A stretch of DNA of 64,000 nucleotides from an uncultured Clostridium sp. (GTDB taxonomy: Bacteria > Bacillota > Clostridia > Lachnospirales > Lachnospiraceae), in the NCBI GenBank assembly GCA_902496665.1, contig CABVBU010000012.1:1-64000 (forward strand), read 5' to 3'. The stretch's first letter is position 1, and each line of letters starts with the position of its first letter. Under the pieces are notes generated by a model, which did not search any database, had not been told where the DNA came from, and was given only the letters and a program-made list of their open reading frames with translations. This document shows positions 52,788 to 61,328 of the stretch, in pieces. The position numbers and the translations under genes were made by a program.

Positions 52788-52845
52788 GCTTCATCCTCCA
52801 TTTGTGATCAATAACTACTGGTAACAAAAATGATATAAACACGAC

Positions 52846-52923
52846 AAAAGCGCTCCTTTTTAAGAAGGTCTCTTGGGCCTTCACCATAGATTCATATGGC
52901 TGATTCTTAAAAGGATGCGCTTT
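52846..52923. terminator. Long hairpin between LysR and M20 genes
   Basis: AAAAGCGCTCCTTTTTAAGAA at 52846-52866 (21 bases, pairing in two blocks) matches TTCTTAAAAGGATGCGCTTT at 52904-52923, with an inner GAAGG/CCTTC helix. It can act as terminator of the LysR gene; GCGCTTTTG follows on the minus strand. No T-box core is present. Confidence 0.6.
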
Positions 52924-53021
52924 CTTTTATGAGTCAATTATATATTAATCATATATATTGTTCAAATATTATTCATGAATGGCTTATATTCTTATTTCGA
53001 ATGAATTTAACGCGAGTCTGT

Positions 53022-53897
53022 TCATTCTTCTTTGATGCTATTGAAATATTCTTCCGTGTATTTGCAGAACCTCATCAATTCTTCTGTCATTTTCAGATCT
53101 TTCTGCAGGATCAGATACAGGGATCGCCTGAATTCATTGTTATCGATCGGCCGGTAACAGACGTTTTCAAAATCTGTCTCGCTTCTCAGGTGATCTCTCC
53201 AGGAATACCTTGGCCAGATGGCGATTCCTAACCCCTCCTGAACCATGCGCCTCAAAGTATTAACAGTATCACATTCAAATGCAATATCCGGAATGATCCC
53301 TTCTTTTTCGAATATTGCGTCTGAAATCGTCCGGATACTTCCTCCACTTCTCAACATAACAAATTTTTCATTTCTGATATCCGACAACCTGACTTTTTCC
53401 ACATTTCTCAACCACGAATCTTTATGAAACGCGAGATACAATGGCTCTTCCATCAATTTTACTGCATTGCTGAACACATACTGAGGCAGTGTACTTCGAA
53501 TGCAAACATCCCACTTCGTTGCCTCTCTGCGATCTAATACCTGAAAAAAAACATCCGGATTTTCCTCCCGGAATTCGCGAATCAGTTCCGGAACAAGCAG
53601 TCCTCCGGTCAAAACATTCAAACGGATCATTTTCTTCTTCTGTCTATTGCGGAATTCTAACGGAAGCCGTTCTATTTCCTCAAGCAAAGGAATTACCCTT
53701 TCCTGCAATAAATATCCATCACGGGTAAGCACACAGGATCTTCCGTTTTTCCGAAGTAACTCTGTTTTTAATTCGCGCTCCAACGATTGGATCGCCTTAC
53801 TGATGGAAGGCTGGGATACATTCAATTCCTGCGCCGCCATCGTGATATTTTCATATTTCGCCGCATATACAAAATATCGAAGCTGATATATTTCCAT
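53022..53897 (-). CDS. LysR-family transcriptional regulator
   Basis: The 291-residue protein has the LysR helix-turn-helix: MEIYQLRYFVYAAKYENITM, AAQELNVSQPSISKAIQSLE. The rest is the effector-binding domain. ATG 53897 follows GGGGAG at about nine bases. It is on the same strand as, and 235 bases upstream of, the M20-CapA-hydrolase operon, which it may control. Confidence 0.9.
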   Translation of the reverse strand: MEIYQLRYFVYAAKYENITMAAQELNVSQPSISKAIQSLERELKTELLRKNGRSCVLTRDGYLLQERVIPLLEEIERLPLEFRNRQKKKMIRLNVLTGGLLVPELIREFREENPDVFFQVLDRREATKWDVCIRSTLPQYVFSNAVKLMEEPLYLAFHKDSWLRNVEKVRLSDIRNEKFVMLRSGGSIRTISDAIFEKEGIIPDIAFECDTVNTLRRMVQEGLGIAIWPRYSWRDHLRSETDFENVCYRPIDNNEFRRSLYLILQKDLKMTEELMRFCKYTEEYFNSIKEE

Positions 53898-53928
53898 CTT
53901 TGTCACTCCCCTGTTTTTAATGCATGAT

Positions 53929-53954
53929 GTAACTGTTCAGTGCCTCACAGTTAC
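53929..53954. repeat. Short palindromic repeat, copy F
   Basis: GTAACTG at 53929-53935 and CAGTTAC at 53948-53954 flank TTCAGTGCCTCA; a degenerate member of the GTTACTG palindrome family. Confidence 0.45.
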
Positions 53955-53984
53955 GGGCAAAAATCCCATACTTTGCTAAAACAA

Positions 53985-54012
53985 GCGCAGCAGGTGCAAA
54001 AGCCTGCTGCGC
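53985..54012 (-). terminator. Intrinsic terminator of the 2HCT transporter gene
   Basis: GCGCAGCAGG at 53985-53994 pairs perfectly with CCTGCTGCGC at 54003-54012; TTGTTTTAG follows on the minus strand. Confidence 0.8.
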
Positions 54013-54031
54013 ACAATACAGGATACAGATC

Positions 54032-55294
54032 CTACCCCACCATCTGCACTAATATTCCTCCAAGCGTCAGCATCAGCGCTCCGCAGGACCTTGTAACGAT
54101 CTGTGCAAATGGCAGAAGTTCCATTCTATGCGCACTGCTCAAAACAGCCACATTGCCGGAACCTCCCATATTTGTCGTACACATCCCCGCTGCGATGGCT
54201 GATTCCAGTGGGAAAAAGCCAACCAGCTTTCCAAGAACTGACGCAGTAAACGTAATGATCCCCACGATAAGTACCACCGTGATCAGATATAACGGTGTCA
54301 GAGTCTTTAAAATTGTATTCAGATCGATCAGGGTAAAACCGATCCCCGCAAGTGCCGCCGCCGTCCAGCTCTTGATGGCAAACTGCCCCCACTCTCTCGC
54401 CGCATCCTCCAGCTCTTCGGACATGATGCCGGTTCCCTTCACAAGCACGACCGCAATGATCATCCACGCATACGTCGGGATCACAGGAACAAACCTGTGC
54501 AAGATCGCGCCAAGCTGATAAAAGGCGAACGCAATGATCATCCCGGTACATAAAGACGCAAATGTCGGTTTCAATGGCGGTGTCTTTTTCACCGTTTTTC
54601 CATCATTCACCAATACACCGTTTCCGGTCGTCTCCGGGTGTTTTTTTCCGAAATTGTTTAAAAGACCGCCAAAAATGATCGCTACACAGTTTCCAAGCAC
54701 TGTGGCCGGTGCCATCTTTGTCAGCACATCCGCCGCTTCCACGCCGAGCGCCTGGGAGTACATGGCAGAAAGAGGAACTGTACCCGCGGTCATTCCGCCG
54801 CTGGTCATAGGCACTCCGATATAGAGGATCCCGCCCCAGAAACCTTCCCCAAGGATGATTCCCATAATTCCTGAAAGCAGAATTCCCATAGAAAGAGAGA
54901 TCACCGCCACCGGCAGAAGCTTCACGGTAGCCCTGAGCAGAAGATTCCTGTCGATATTAAAGAGACTGCCGCAGATCAGCGCCGCGATATAAAAGATCAG
55001 GAAGCCACTGTCATTGACAAAATAATCGAGCGTCTCAAGCGTCTGCTCAGGAATCAGCCCGCCTGCCGTGAGGATCGCAGAACCGAGAATACAGATCACA
55101 GAACCTCCGAGATACGTCTTCACCACCGGTACGTTATTTCCAATCGCATTTAAGCCCTCACCGAATACCATCAACACTAAAAACGCTGGAACCAGACTCT
55201 TCGGGACACAGCCCGTAAACATGCATGCCGCCGTCAGTGCCAGAATGAGGACATACAATGGCAGCGGAAACCCCGCCACTTTAAAATCCTTCAT
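54032..55294 (-). CDS. 2-hydroxycarboxylate transporter family (citrate/malate:Na+ type)
   Basis: The 420-residue membrane protein has the two reentrant-loop signatures of the 2HCT family: GVPMTSGGMTAGTVPLSAMY in the first half and TTNMGGSGNVAVLSSAHRM in the second. Members such as CitS, MaeN and CimH carry citrate, malate or citramalate with Na+ or H+. Start at ATG 55294 after AGAGAGG. It begins 23 bases past the greA stop, so the genes may share a transcript. Confidence 0.92.
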   Translation of the reverse strand: MKDFKVAGFPLPLYVLILALTAACMFTGCVPKSLVPAFLVLMVFGEGLNAIGNNVPVVKTYLGGSVICILGSAILTAGGLIPEQTLETLDYFVNDSGFLIFYIAALICGSLFNIDRNLLLRATVKLLPVAVISLSMGILLSGIMGIILGEGFWGGILYIGVPMTSGGMTAGTVPLSAMYSQALGVEAADVLTKMAPATVLGNCVAIIFGGLLNNFGKKHPETTGNGVLVNDGKTVKKTPPLKPTFASLCTGMIIAFAFYQLGAILHRFVPVIPTYAWMIIAVVLVKGTGIMSEELEDAAREWGQFAIKSWTAAALAGIGFTLIDLNTILKTLTPLYLITVVLIVGIITFTASVLGKLVGFFPLESAIAAGMCTTNMGGSGNVAVLSSAHRMELLPFAQIVTRSCGALMLTLGGILVQMVG

Positions 55295-55316
55295 ACTCAA
55301 CCTCTCTCTGTCTTCT

Positions 55317-55820
55317 TTAAAAACTCCGGATCGCATCGCTTCCGTCATCCACGGTCTTCTCCAGACGCTTGATGATCACGTCATATCCGGCCCTGTCATT
55401 CACCTGCACATGTACCCGGTCGCCGACCTTATGCCCCAGAAGTGCCCTTCCGAGCGGGGACTCGGAACTGATCAGTCCCTTTAAGGAATTTCCGCGGATC
55501 GTCGTAACGATCTTATAGGTCTCCGTCTCATCGTCATCCTCAAAATACACGTCCACCGTGTTGTAGAGACCGACCTCATCGTCTTTTGACTCATCAGAGA
55601 CCACCTTCGCCGTCCGGATCATTCTCTCCAGATACCGGATCCGGCTCTCATTCTTGTTCTTGTCCTTCTTCGCTGCATAATATTCAAAATTTTCACTTAA
55701 GTCGCCCTGGGCTCTCGCCTCTTTTACCGCCTCGATCGCCTCTTTCCGGACCACAAGTTTCCGGTATTCGATCTCCTCTTCCATCTTCTTTATATCATTT
55801 TTTGTTAACTCATCATACAT
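55317..55820 (-). CDS. greA: Transcription elongation factor GreA/GreB family
   Basis: The 167-residue protein has an N-terminal antiparallel coiled coil (5-80) with the tip acidic residues in ARAQGDLSENFEYYAAKKDK and a C-terminal FKBP-like domain with SSESPLGRALLGHKVGDRV. Gre factors help RNA polymerase cleave backtracked transcripts. The length is slightly above the usual 158 residues. It precedes the 2HCT transporter gene. The ribosome site before ATG 55820 is weak. Confidence 0.93.
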   Translation of the reverse strand: MYDELTKNDIKKMEEEIEYRKLVVRKEAIEAVKEARAQGDLSENFEYYAAKKDKNKNESRIRYLERMIRTAKVVSDESKDDEVGLYNTVDVYFEDDDETETYKIVTTIRGNSLKGLISSESPLGRALLGHKVGDRVHVQVNDRAGYDVIIKRLEKTVDDGSDAIRSF

Positions 55821-55924
55821 AGTTTTTCCACTTCTTTCCTAAATTCTTTTATCACTATCTTATCTCATTCCTGCCTTAAAAACAACCCCTGAGGAGCCCA
55901 GCCATTGCAAATATACCGTCAGCT

Positions 55925-55955
55925 GTTACTGCTCACGCCTTACGCAAACAGTAAC
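55925..55955. repeat. Short palindromic repeat, copy G
   Basis: GTTACTG at 55925-55931 and CAGTAAC at 55949-55955 flank CTCACGCCTTACGCAAA; it differs from the palindrome of copy B at only two positions. Confidence 0.8.
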
Positions 55956-55984
55956 CGGTAGTCTTCCCCGGTACGACGGAATAT

Positions 55985-56020
55985 AAAAAGAGCCGGTCCG
56001 CACTATGACCAGCCCTTTTA
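55985..56020 (-). terminator. Intrinsic terminator of the TauE gene
   Basis: AAAAAGAGCCGGTC (from 55985) pairs with GACCAGCCCTTTT (56007-56019), with one mismatch; on the minus strand it ends in CTCTTTTTAT. Confidence 0.8.
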
Positions 56021-56064
56021 TATGGGTAAACAAAAACAGGTAAACCTTATTGAATTTTATGCAT

Positions 56065-56835
56065 TTAACCCCACAGATGATTCTGCCAGGCAAATTTGAT
56101 CACAGTGAGGATTACTACGACTAACATCACCGGTTTGATGATCTTCTCGCCCTTCCTGATCGCCAGATTAACGCCGACGAGGTTTCCTGCAATGGCACAG
56201 AGTGCTGCCGGACAAGCGATCTCGTAAGCGACATTTCCCGTTTTCACATAGCTTACAAGGGCGATGGCATTCGTAAGTACAATGAGGACCTTACCGTTAC
56301 CGGACGCGCATCTCGCATCATAGTGCATGATCATCGTAAATGCGATGATTGCTACGGTACCGATCCCCGGTCCGAAAAGGCTGTTGTAAAATCCCATGAT
56401 CACGCCGACGATCAGAGCCTGAACAACCGTTTTTTTTGAGATCTCGCTTCTCATGATCACGTTTCTCGCGTCAGTCTTTCTGAGAACCATGATGAGGGCG
56501 ATCACCGGGAGTGCCACCGTGATGGCCTTCTGGATGCTCTCCTCCGGAAGGAGAAAGATGATCTTTGTTCCAATCCATGCCCCCGTCATCGCCGTGATGG
56601 CTGAGACCAGGGCGATCCTTAGATCGACCATGTTATTTTTAAAGTACTTGATCGCCGAGACCAGATTTCCGAGACCCGCCTGCAGCTTGTTGCAGCCGTA
56701 AGCCGAACGGACCGGCAATCCGATCATTAAGTATGTCGGCAGCGCGATCAATCCTCCGCCTCCGCCTATGGAATCAATGATACCCGAAATGAAGAAGATC
56801 GGGCAGATGATAAGCAATGTTTTTAAATAACTCAT
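56065..56835 (-). CDS. TauE/SafE family permease
   Basis: The 256-residue protein has eight hydrophobic segments in two repeats, each with the TauE motif: GIIDSIGGGGGLIALPTYLM and GFYNSLFGPGIGTVAIIAFT. Family members export sulfite, sulfoacetate or similar organic anions; the substrate here is unknown. ATG 56835 follows GGGAG. It is divergent from a LysR gene, with one full copy of the 132-bp repeat in the 373-base gap between them. Confidence 0.9.
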   Translation of the reverse strand: MSYLKTLLIICPIFFISGIIDSIGGGGGLIALPTYLMIGLPVRSAYGCNKLQAGLGNLVSAIKYFKNNMVDLRIALVSAITAMTGAWIGTKIIFLLPEESIQKAITVALPVIALIMVLRKTDARNVIMRSEISKKTVVQALIVGVIMGFYNSLFGPGIGTVAIIAFTMIMHYDARCASGNGKVLIVLTNAIALVSYVKTGNVAYEIACPAALCAIAGNLVGVNLAIRKGEKIIKPVMLVVVILTVIKFAWQNHLWG

Positions 56836-56964
56836 TTCCTTCTCCCTTTTTTGCACAGCCCGCGTTCTTTCATCATCTCCGGGAAACTGTTTCCACTGTG
56901 CTGCTGTTCGTATTTGCTGTTATTTTGATCCGTCAAAAGCTCTCTTCCCGGCACATAAATCCTT

Positions 56965-57095
56965 TTACTGTTCACGCCTTGCGCAAACAGTAACTGATTT
57001 TGCCGATGCTTCGCATTCTGAATCGGCAAAATCCACTACCACCACTGTATTGTACGGAATTTTCAGTTCAGAAAATTCCTACCCGTGTACAGTAA
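56965..57095. repeat. 131-bp structured repeat, full copy H
   Basis: This copy matches 28345-28476 base for base except C to T at the loop of the second stem and one T fewer in the GATTTT run. Terminal TTACTG and CAGTAA are kept, and all three hairpins are intact. It sits between divergent TauE and LysR genes. Confidence 0.9.
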
Positions 57096-57208
57096 TTTTT
57101 ATTCACTCCCTTGATCATCTTGAATATACCATGGATCTCATATATAATCAAATTTATAATATTGATATTTTTCATTAAATATATTTATGTGCAAAAGGAG
57201 TCCCCCAC

Positions 57209-58174
57209 ATGTTCCAATCCAAAGACTACATTTACGAGATCTACCGCTGCGGAAGTTTTTCCGCCGCGGCAAGAAACCTCTATATCACCCAGCCCGCAAT
57301 CAGCATTGCAGTAAAAAAAGAAGAGCAGGAGTTAGGACAGCCCATCTTCGAGCGTTCTTCCTCCCGTCTTCTTTTAACTGACGCCGGCCGCGCCTACATC
57401 GATGCCGTGGAAAAGCTCCACCGCATTGAAGATGATCTGAAGGTCTACTGCAACGATCTCTCAAACCTCAAAACGGGGGCTCTGAGGATCGGCGCCTCCA
57501 GCTTTTTCCTCTCCAGCATCGTTCTCCCGGTCGTTGCCGAATACAGCCGCCGCTATCCCGGAATCTCTCTGGACGTTCAGGAAGCGCCATCTCTCGAACT
57601 GCAAAAACGGCTCGCGAATGAGGCGCTCGACATCCTTGTGGATCCGGTGGACCAGCAGTGTGACACCTTCAACTCTGTCATCCTCTTCGAGGACCACTTT
57701 CTCCTTGCTGTCCCAGGTGCTCCGAATTTCTTTGCCTCTATGGGAATAAAAAAAGACCTTCTGCCGGCGGCATTCACCGCCGATGAAATCCGCCGCGGTG
57801 TTCATTTAGATCCGGCTGCGCCTTCCGTCTCCCTCTCTTCCTTCGCAAAGGCACCGTTCCTGCTGCTCCGCCCGGAGACCATTGCCTACGAGCGCGCCGT
57901 AAGGCTCTGTGCCCAGAACGGCTTCGCCCCAAATATCCGCCTGCAGTTAGATCAGCTCGCCACCGCCTACCGCTCCTGCGGTGCCGGTCTCGGCGTCACG
58001 CTCCTGTCTGACACCGTTGTCCGGATGTCCGACCACGATGAACCCGTTGTCTTTTACAAATTGGACTCCGATGATGTGAGCCGCGACATCGCTGTCATGC
58101 GGAAGAAAAAGAGGTATGTGTCAAAGGCTATGGAAGAGTTTACGAAGCTGGCGGCGGAGATGTTCGCGAAATAA
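57209..58174 (+). CDS. LysR-family transcriptional regulator
   Basis: The 321-residue protein has the N-terminal LysR helix-turn-helix (YIYEIYRCGSFSAAARNLYI, TQPAISIAVKKEEQELG) and an effector domain with SSFFLSSIVLPVVAEYSRRY. AAAGGAG is nine bases before ATG 57209. It is divergent from the TauE permease gene, its likely target. A terminator follows. Confidence 0.9.
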   Translation: MFQSKDYIYEIYRCGSFSAAARNLYITQPAISIAVKKEEQELGQPIFERSSSRLLLTDAGRAYIDAVEKLHRIEDDLKVYCNDLSNLKTGALRIGASSFFLSSIVLPVVAEYSRRYPGISLDVQEAPSLELQKRLANEALDILVDPVDQQCDTFNSVILFEDHFLLAVPGAPNFFASMGIKKDLLPAAFTADEIRRGVHLDPAAPSVSLSSFAKAPFLLLRPETIAYERAVRLCAQNGFAPNIRLQLDQLATAYRSCGAGLGVTLLSDTVVRMSDHDEPVVFYKLDSDDVSRDIAVMRKKKRYVSKAMEEFTKLAAEMFAK

Positions 58175-58249
58175 TTCTATTCCTTTCGCGCTGTTGATCA
58201 CCATCAAAACCTGCTGCCTGCGGCGTTCTCCAGATTCATGACAGCAAAA

Positions 58250-58299
58250 ACACCTTTCCATACATTTAGAGGGGGCTACTGCATGGAAAGGTGTATTTT
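58250..58299 (+). terminator. Intrinsic terminator of the LysR gene
   Basis: ACACCTTTCCAT at 58250-58261 pairs perfectly with ATGGAAAGGTGT at 58283-58294, followed by ATTTTAT. Confidence 0.8.
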
Positions 58300-58366
58300 A
58301 TTACAAGAAGGATTTTTATGGTAAAAACAAATTCAATCGAAAAGAAAACTTTTGTGGCTAAAAGTC

Positions 58367-59587
58367 TTATGCGCGGTAACGGTCTACCATCTCGCAGATT
58401 CTCTTAACAGCGTCAACCGCCTTATCATGATCCTGGGAGAAGTTCATGCGGATGAAGTCGCTGTACTGCTTACCGAACTCGGTACCCGGAGTCACGGTAA
58501 CGCTTGCCTGTGCTCGGCAGAGCTTTGTAAACTGGAAGATATCCACTTTTAATTTCGGGAGCTGCATGAAGATATAGCTTCCGCCCTCAGTCGGACGTGC
58601 CCAGCATCCCGGACAGCTGTTGATCACCTTCAGAATATCATCACGGATCTGTCTGTGGTCAGCGATACGCTTCTCCATCCATCCTTCCGGCTCGGAGAAC
58701 CATTTGTAGAAGGCTGCCTGATTGTAACCTGCGCATCGTAAGGAGACAACTGCCTGTAATTTCTCCATGCGTGTGATGATCTCCGGGGTACCGTAGCCGA
58801 CACCGAGACGGAAACCGCTTAAGGACTCTGTCTTTGACGGTCCCATGATGGTGATCAGCTTATCCGGCTTCTCCGGAAGTGAACGCATATGTGTGTAAGT
58901 GAAGTCTTTTTCAAGGATCTGGCGGCTGTAAAGTTCGTCTGCCAGGATCGCAACATCGTATTTCTTTGCAAGTCTGGCAATCTCAGAAACCTCTTCTTTT
59001 GAGAAAACAGCGCCGGTCGGGTTGTTCGGATTGGAGTAGAGGAACAGCTTTACACCGTTCTTGAACGCCTCTTCCAGTTCCTTTAAGTCGATACCGGATG
59101 TGTGCGGTGCTGCATCCTTCCAGTTCATGTGGATCGGAACCATCTCGCCCTCAAAGAATTCAACAAGTTTGCGGTTGTCGAAATAATCCGGCTCTACGAT
59201 GGCAACCTTGTCGCCTCTGCCGACTAAAGAACCCATTGCCAAGAAAAGAGCGCCCTGTGTGCCAGGTGTGAGAATGATCTCTGTCTTCGGGTCTACCGGA
59301 GCGCCGCTGTACTCTGCAAGCTTCTCTGCAAGATATTCACGGATCGCGCCTTTGCCGCGATATTCTGTATATGCCTGGAAGGTGCCATCAACACAGTAGT
59401 GTTTTACAAAAGTCTCAAGGCTTCCCGGAATCGGCTGATGCGCGTTTACATCACCGTGGGAAAAGTCTACGGCCGGTCCCTCAATTTTTCCACCGATCAT
59501 CGGGAGATCTTCTGCTTTCTGAAGTCCCTCCTGTCCCGGTGCGTTGTCTGTGCCAAGTCTGGCGAATTTTTCTGCTAAGTAATCCAT
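58367..59587 (-). CDS. Class I/II PLP-dependent aminotransferase
   Basis: The 406-residue protein has the fold-type I aminotransferase motifs: TPGTQGALFLAMG, NPNNPTGAVF at 186-195, D217 in ILADELYSR, K252 in MGPSKTESLSGFR (Schiff-base lysine) and R260. The substrate is unclear; context with RidA, a carbamoylase-type hydrolase and an amino-acid transporter suggests amino-acid catabolism. AGGAGAGG is before ATG 59587. It is divergent from a LysR gene with overlapping promoters. Confidence 0.92.
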   Translation of the reverse strand: MDYLAEKFARLGTDNAPGQEGLQKAEDLPMIGGKIEGPAVDFSHGDVNAHQPIPGSLETFVKHYCVDGTFQAYTEYRGKGAIREYLAEKLAEYSGAPVDPKTEIILTPGTQGALFLAMGSLVGRGDKVAIVEPDYFDNRKLVEFFEGEMVPIHMNWKDAAPHTSGIDLKELEEAFKNGVKLFLYSNPNNPTGAVFSKEEVSEIARLAKKYDVAILADELYSRQILEKDFTYTHMRSLPEKPDKLITIMGPSKTESLSGFRLGVGYGTPEIITRMEKLQAVVSLRCAGYNQAAFYKWFSEPEGWMEKRIADHRQIRDDILKVINSCPGCWARPTEGGSYIFMQLPKLKVDIFQFTKLCRAQASVTVTPGTEFGKQYSDFIRMNFSQDHDKAVDAVKRICEMVDRYRA

Positions 59588-59680
59588 AATCTACCTCTCC
59601 TTTTACAAATTTCTGTCAGGATCATGCGTGTGTGTGCTGCAATTGTGTTCTGTGAGAATTGCCTTTCTCTTTGTATCTAT

Positions 59681-59731
59681 ACAATAACACAGAATACTTA
59701 TATTGTAAAACGGATAAATCAGATGTATAAT
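59681..59731. promoter_or_regulatory. Face-to-face divergent promoters sharing the -35 region
   Basis: On the + strand TTGTAA (59703-59708) and TATAAT (59726-59731) have a 17-bp spacer and drive the LysR gene. On the minus strand TTTACA (59709-59704) and TATTGT (59686-59681) also have a 17-bp spacer and drive the aminotransferase. The two -35 boxes overlap, so one bound protein could control both. Confidence 0.7.
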
Positions 59732-59767
59732 ATATGCAAAACAGATATTTAAAAGGATGGATCACCG

Positions 59768-60655
59768 ATGAATGATGAAGTTTTGGAGACCTATTTAAAT
59801 ATAGTAAAGACCCACAGTCTGACAAAGACTGCTGAAAACATGTTTATCTCCCAGTCCGCGGTGAGCAACCGTCTGATCAGTCTCGAAAATAAGCTGAACA
59901 TCAAATTGATTGAGAGAAGTCCCGGACAAAAAGGAATCATGCTGACGCAAAAGGGGGAAGAATTCGTTGAATTCGCCAAACGCCATCAGGAATTAAACCA
60001 CCAGATCCAGGACTGGAGCCGCGGCGATGTGACGGAAGTTCTGCGGGTCGCCTCCGTCATCAGCCTCACCGACTATGTGAAAGGCTTTTACCGGGAACTT
60101 CTCGGAAAAGGAAAGCTCTCCATCACTCTGGCAACCCACTGGACTGACCGGATTATTTCCATGCTGGAAAACAGGGAGACAGATATCGGGATCACGCCGC
60201 GGGTATTCTACTCAAAAGCGGTAGAGGCCGTCCCGATCTTTCAGGAATCCCTGTATCTCGTAAGCAGCCGGAGTGTCTCCGGCTATCCGGATTCCGTGGA
60301 TGCGAAGACCTTAAAACGTGCCCATGAAATCTATTTTGACTGGGGAACAAATTTCGTCGAATGGCACGAAAGCCAGATGAATCCTCTTGAACTTCCGCTG
60401 ATGGTCACGGACACGACAGAATTACTCCCGGAATTACTCCGTATCCCGGATTCTTTTTGTATCATTCCGGCCTGTATTTTCAAAAACTTCCATGATCCTG
60501 ACCTGAAGCTCTCAAGGATCACTCCGGAACCGCCGCCCCGGATCTGCTATCTTCTCAAGCTGAAAGAACCGCACTCACAAAAGCAGGAGCTTGTCAGACA
60601 GTTTGAGCAGGAATTTAAGGAATATGTCCGAAAGCTGGAGGACGTATCGTTATAA
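59768..60655 (+). CDS. LysR-family transcriptional regulator
   Basis: The 295-residue protein has the LysR helix-turn-helix (YLNIVKTHSLTKTAENMFIS, QSAVSNRLISLENKLNIKL) and an effector domain. AAAGGATGG is before ATG 59768. It is divergent from the aminotransferase gene and convergent with the RidA operon; it probably controls the aminotransferase. Confidence 0.9.
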   Translation: MNDEVLETYLNIVKTHSLTKTAENMFISQSAVSNRLISLENKLNIKLIERSPGQKGIMLTQKGEEFVEFAKRHQELNHQIQDWSRGDVTEVLRVASVISLTDYVKGFYRELLGKGKLSITLATHWTDRIISMLENRETDIGITPRVFYSKAVEAVPIFQESLYLVSSRSVSGYPDSVDAKTLKRAHEIYFDWGTNFVEWHESQMNPLELPLMVTDTTELLPELLRIPDSFCIIPACIFKNFHDPDLKLSRITPEPPPRICYLLKLKEPHSQKQELVRQFEQEFKEYVRKLEDVSL

Positions 60656-60679
60656 ACCTGTATACACGTCAAAAAATGT

Positions 60680-60777
60680 GCCTCGCGCGGTCGCCTGCGA
60701 CAATCTGCATAAAAAAGAATGTGCCTTGGCACATTCTCGCGCCTCGCGCGGTCGCTTGCGACAATCTACAAAAAAAA
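60680..60777. repeat. Pair of direct repeats around a palindrome
   Basis: GCCTCGCGCGGTCGCYTGCG followed by ACAATCT and an A-run occurs at 60680-60716 and again at 60741-60777, a 61-bp period. Each unit holds the hairpin GTCGC/GCGAC. Between them AGAATGTGCC-TT-GGCACATTCT (60717-60738) is a perfect palindrome. Confidence 0.75.
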
Positions 60778-60818
60778 GACCACTGAACAGGATCTTTCCC
60801 TTCAGTGGTCTTCTTTTA
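60777..60818. terminator. Bidirectional intrinsic terminator
   Basis: AAGACCACTGAA at 60777-60788 pairs perfectly with TTCAGTGGTCTT at 60801-60812, followed by CTTTTAT; it serves the convergent LysR and RidA genes. Confidence 0.85.
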
Positions 60819-60833
60819 TAGCATGAGTTTATT

Positions 60834-61262
60834 TTACTTTCCTACCCCCGCAATGATCGCGATCTCCACAGGAGCTTCTCCCGGAAGAACCGCAACACCG
60901 ACAGCCGCGCGGCTTCCAACACCGGATTCCCCAAGCTCCTCGCAGAAATACTCAGACGCGAAATCCGCGATCTTCGGCTGCTTTGTAAAATCCGGCTCAG
61001 AGTTTACATAAACTGTAATCTGCATGATCTGTACGATCTTCTCGCCCTCTTCCAGCTTATTTTTTGCAGCTGTGAGCGCATTCTTCGCGGCCTGTACAAC
61101 AGCGTCCTTATAATCAGCAATATCATCTGACGCTTTTACTTTTCCTGTCCTGATCAGAACACCATTGTTTCTCGGTGTCATACCTGCTGTAAAGATCATA
61201 TTGCCAAATCTCGTTGCCGGTACATACTTTCCCTGTGGAATTGGATTCGCTTCTTTTGCCAT
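60834..61262 (-). CDS. RidA family (YjgF) enamine/imine deaminase
   Basis: The 142-residue protein has the RidA layout: a conserved start (IPQGKYVPATRFGNMIFTAG), the middle block ALTAAKNKLEEGEKIVQIMQ with ITVYVNSEPDF, and the end AVGVAVLPGEAPVEIAIIAG. The usual arginine of the active site in the V-R-V-Y block is changed here (ITVYV), and the end is A-V-G rather than the common R-x-A-V-x-V form, which suggests a RidA-like subgroup. It hydrolyses reactive enamines from PLP enzymes. AAGGGG is before ATG 61262. It follows the amidohydrolase gene by 66 bases. Confidence 0.85.
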   Translation of the reverse strand: MAKEANPIPQGKYVPATRFGNMIFTAGMTPRNNGVLIRTGKVKASDDIADYKDAVVQAAKNALTAAKNKLEEGEKIVQIMQITVYVNSEPDFTKQPKIADFASEYFCEELGESGVGSRAAVGVAVLPGEAPVEIAIIAGVGK

Positions 61263-61328
61263 GATAAATTACCCCTTTAAATTATATAATTTTTCAAATT
61301 CAGCCCTTCATTCGATCATCTATAAAAC

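Noticed and set aside
52846..52923. T-box or riboswitch upstream of the M20 operon
   Set aside because: No T-box core sequence or known riboswitch motif is visible; the structure is a simple long hairpin after the LysR gene.
60680..60777. Possible mini-CRISPR
   Set aside because: Only two units, the spacer is itself a palindrome, and no cas genes are present.
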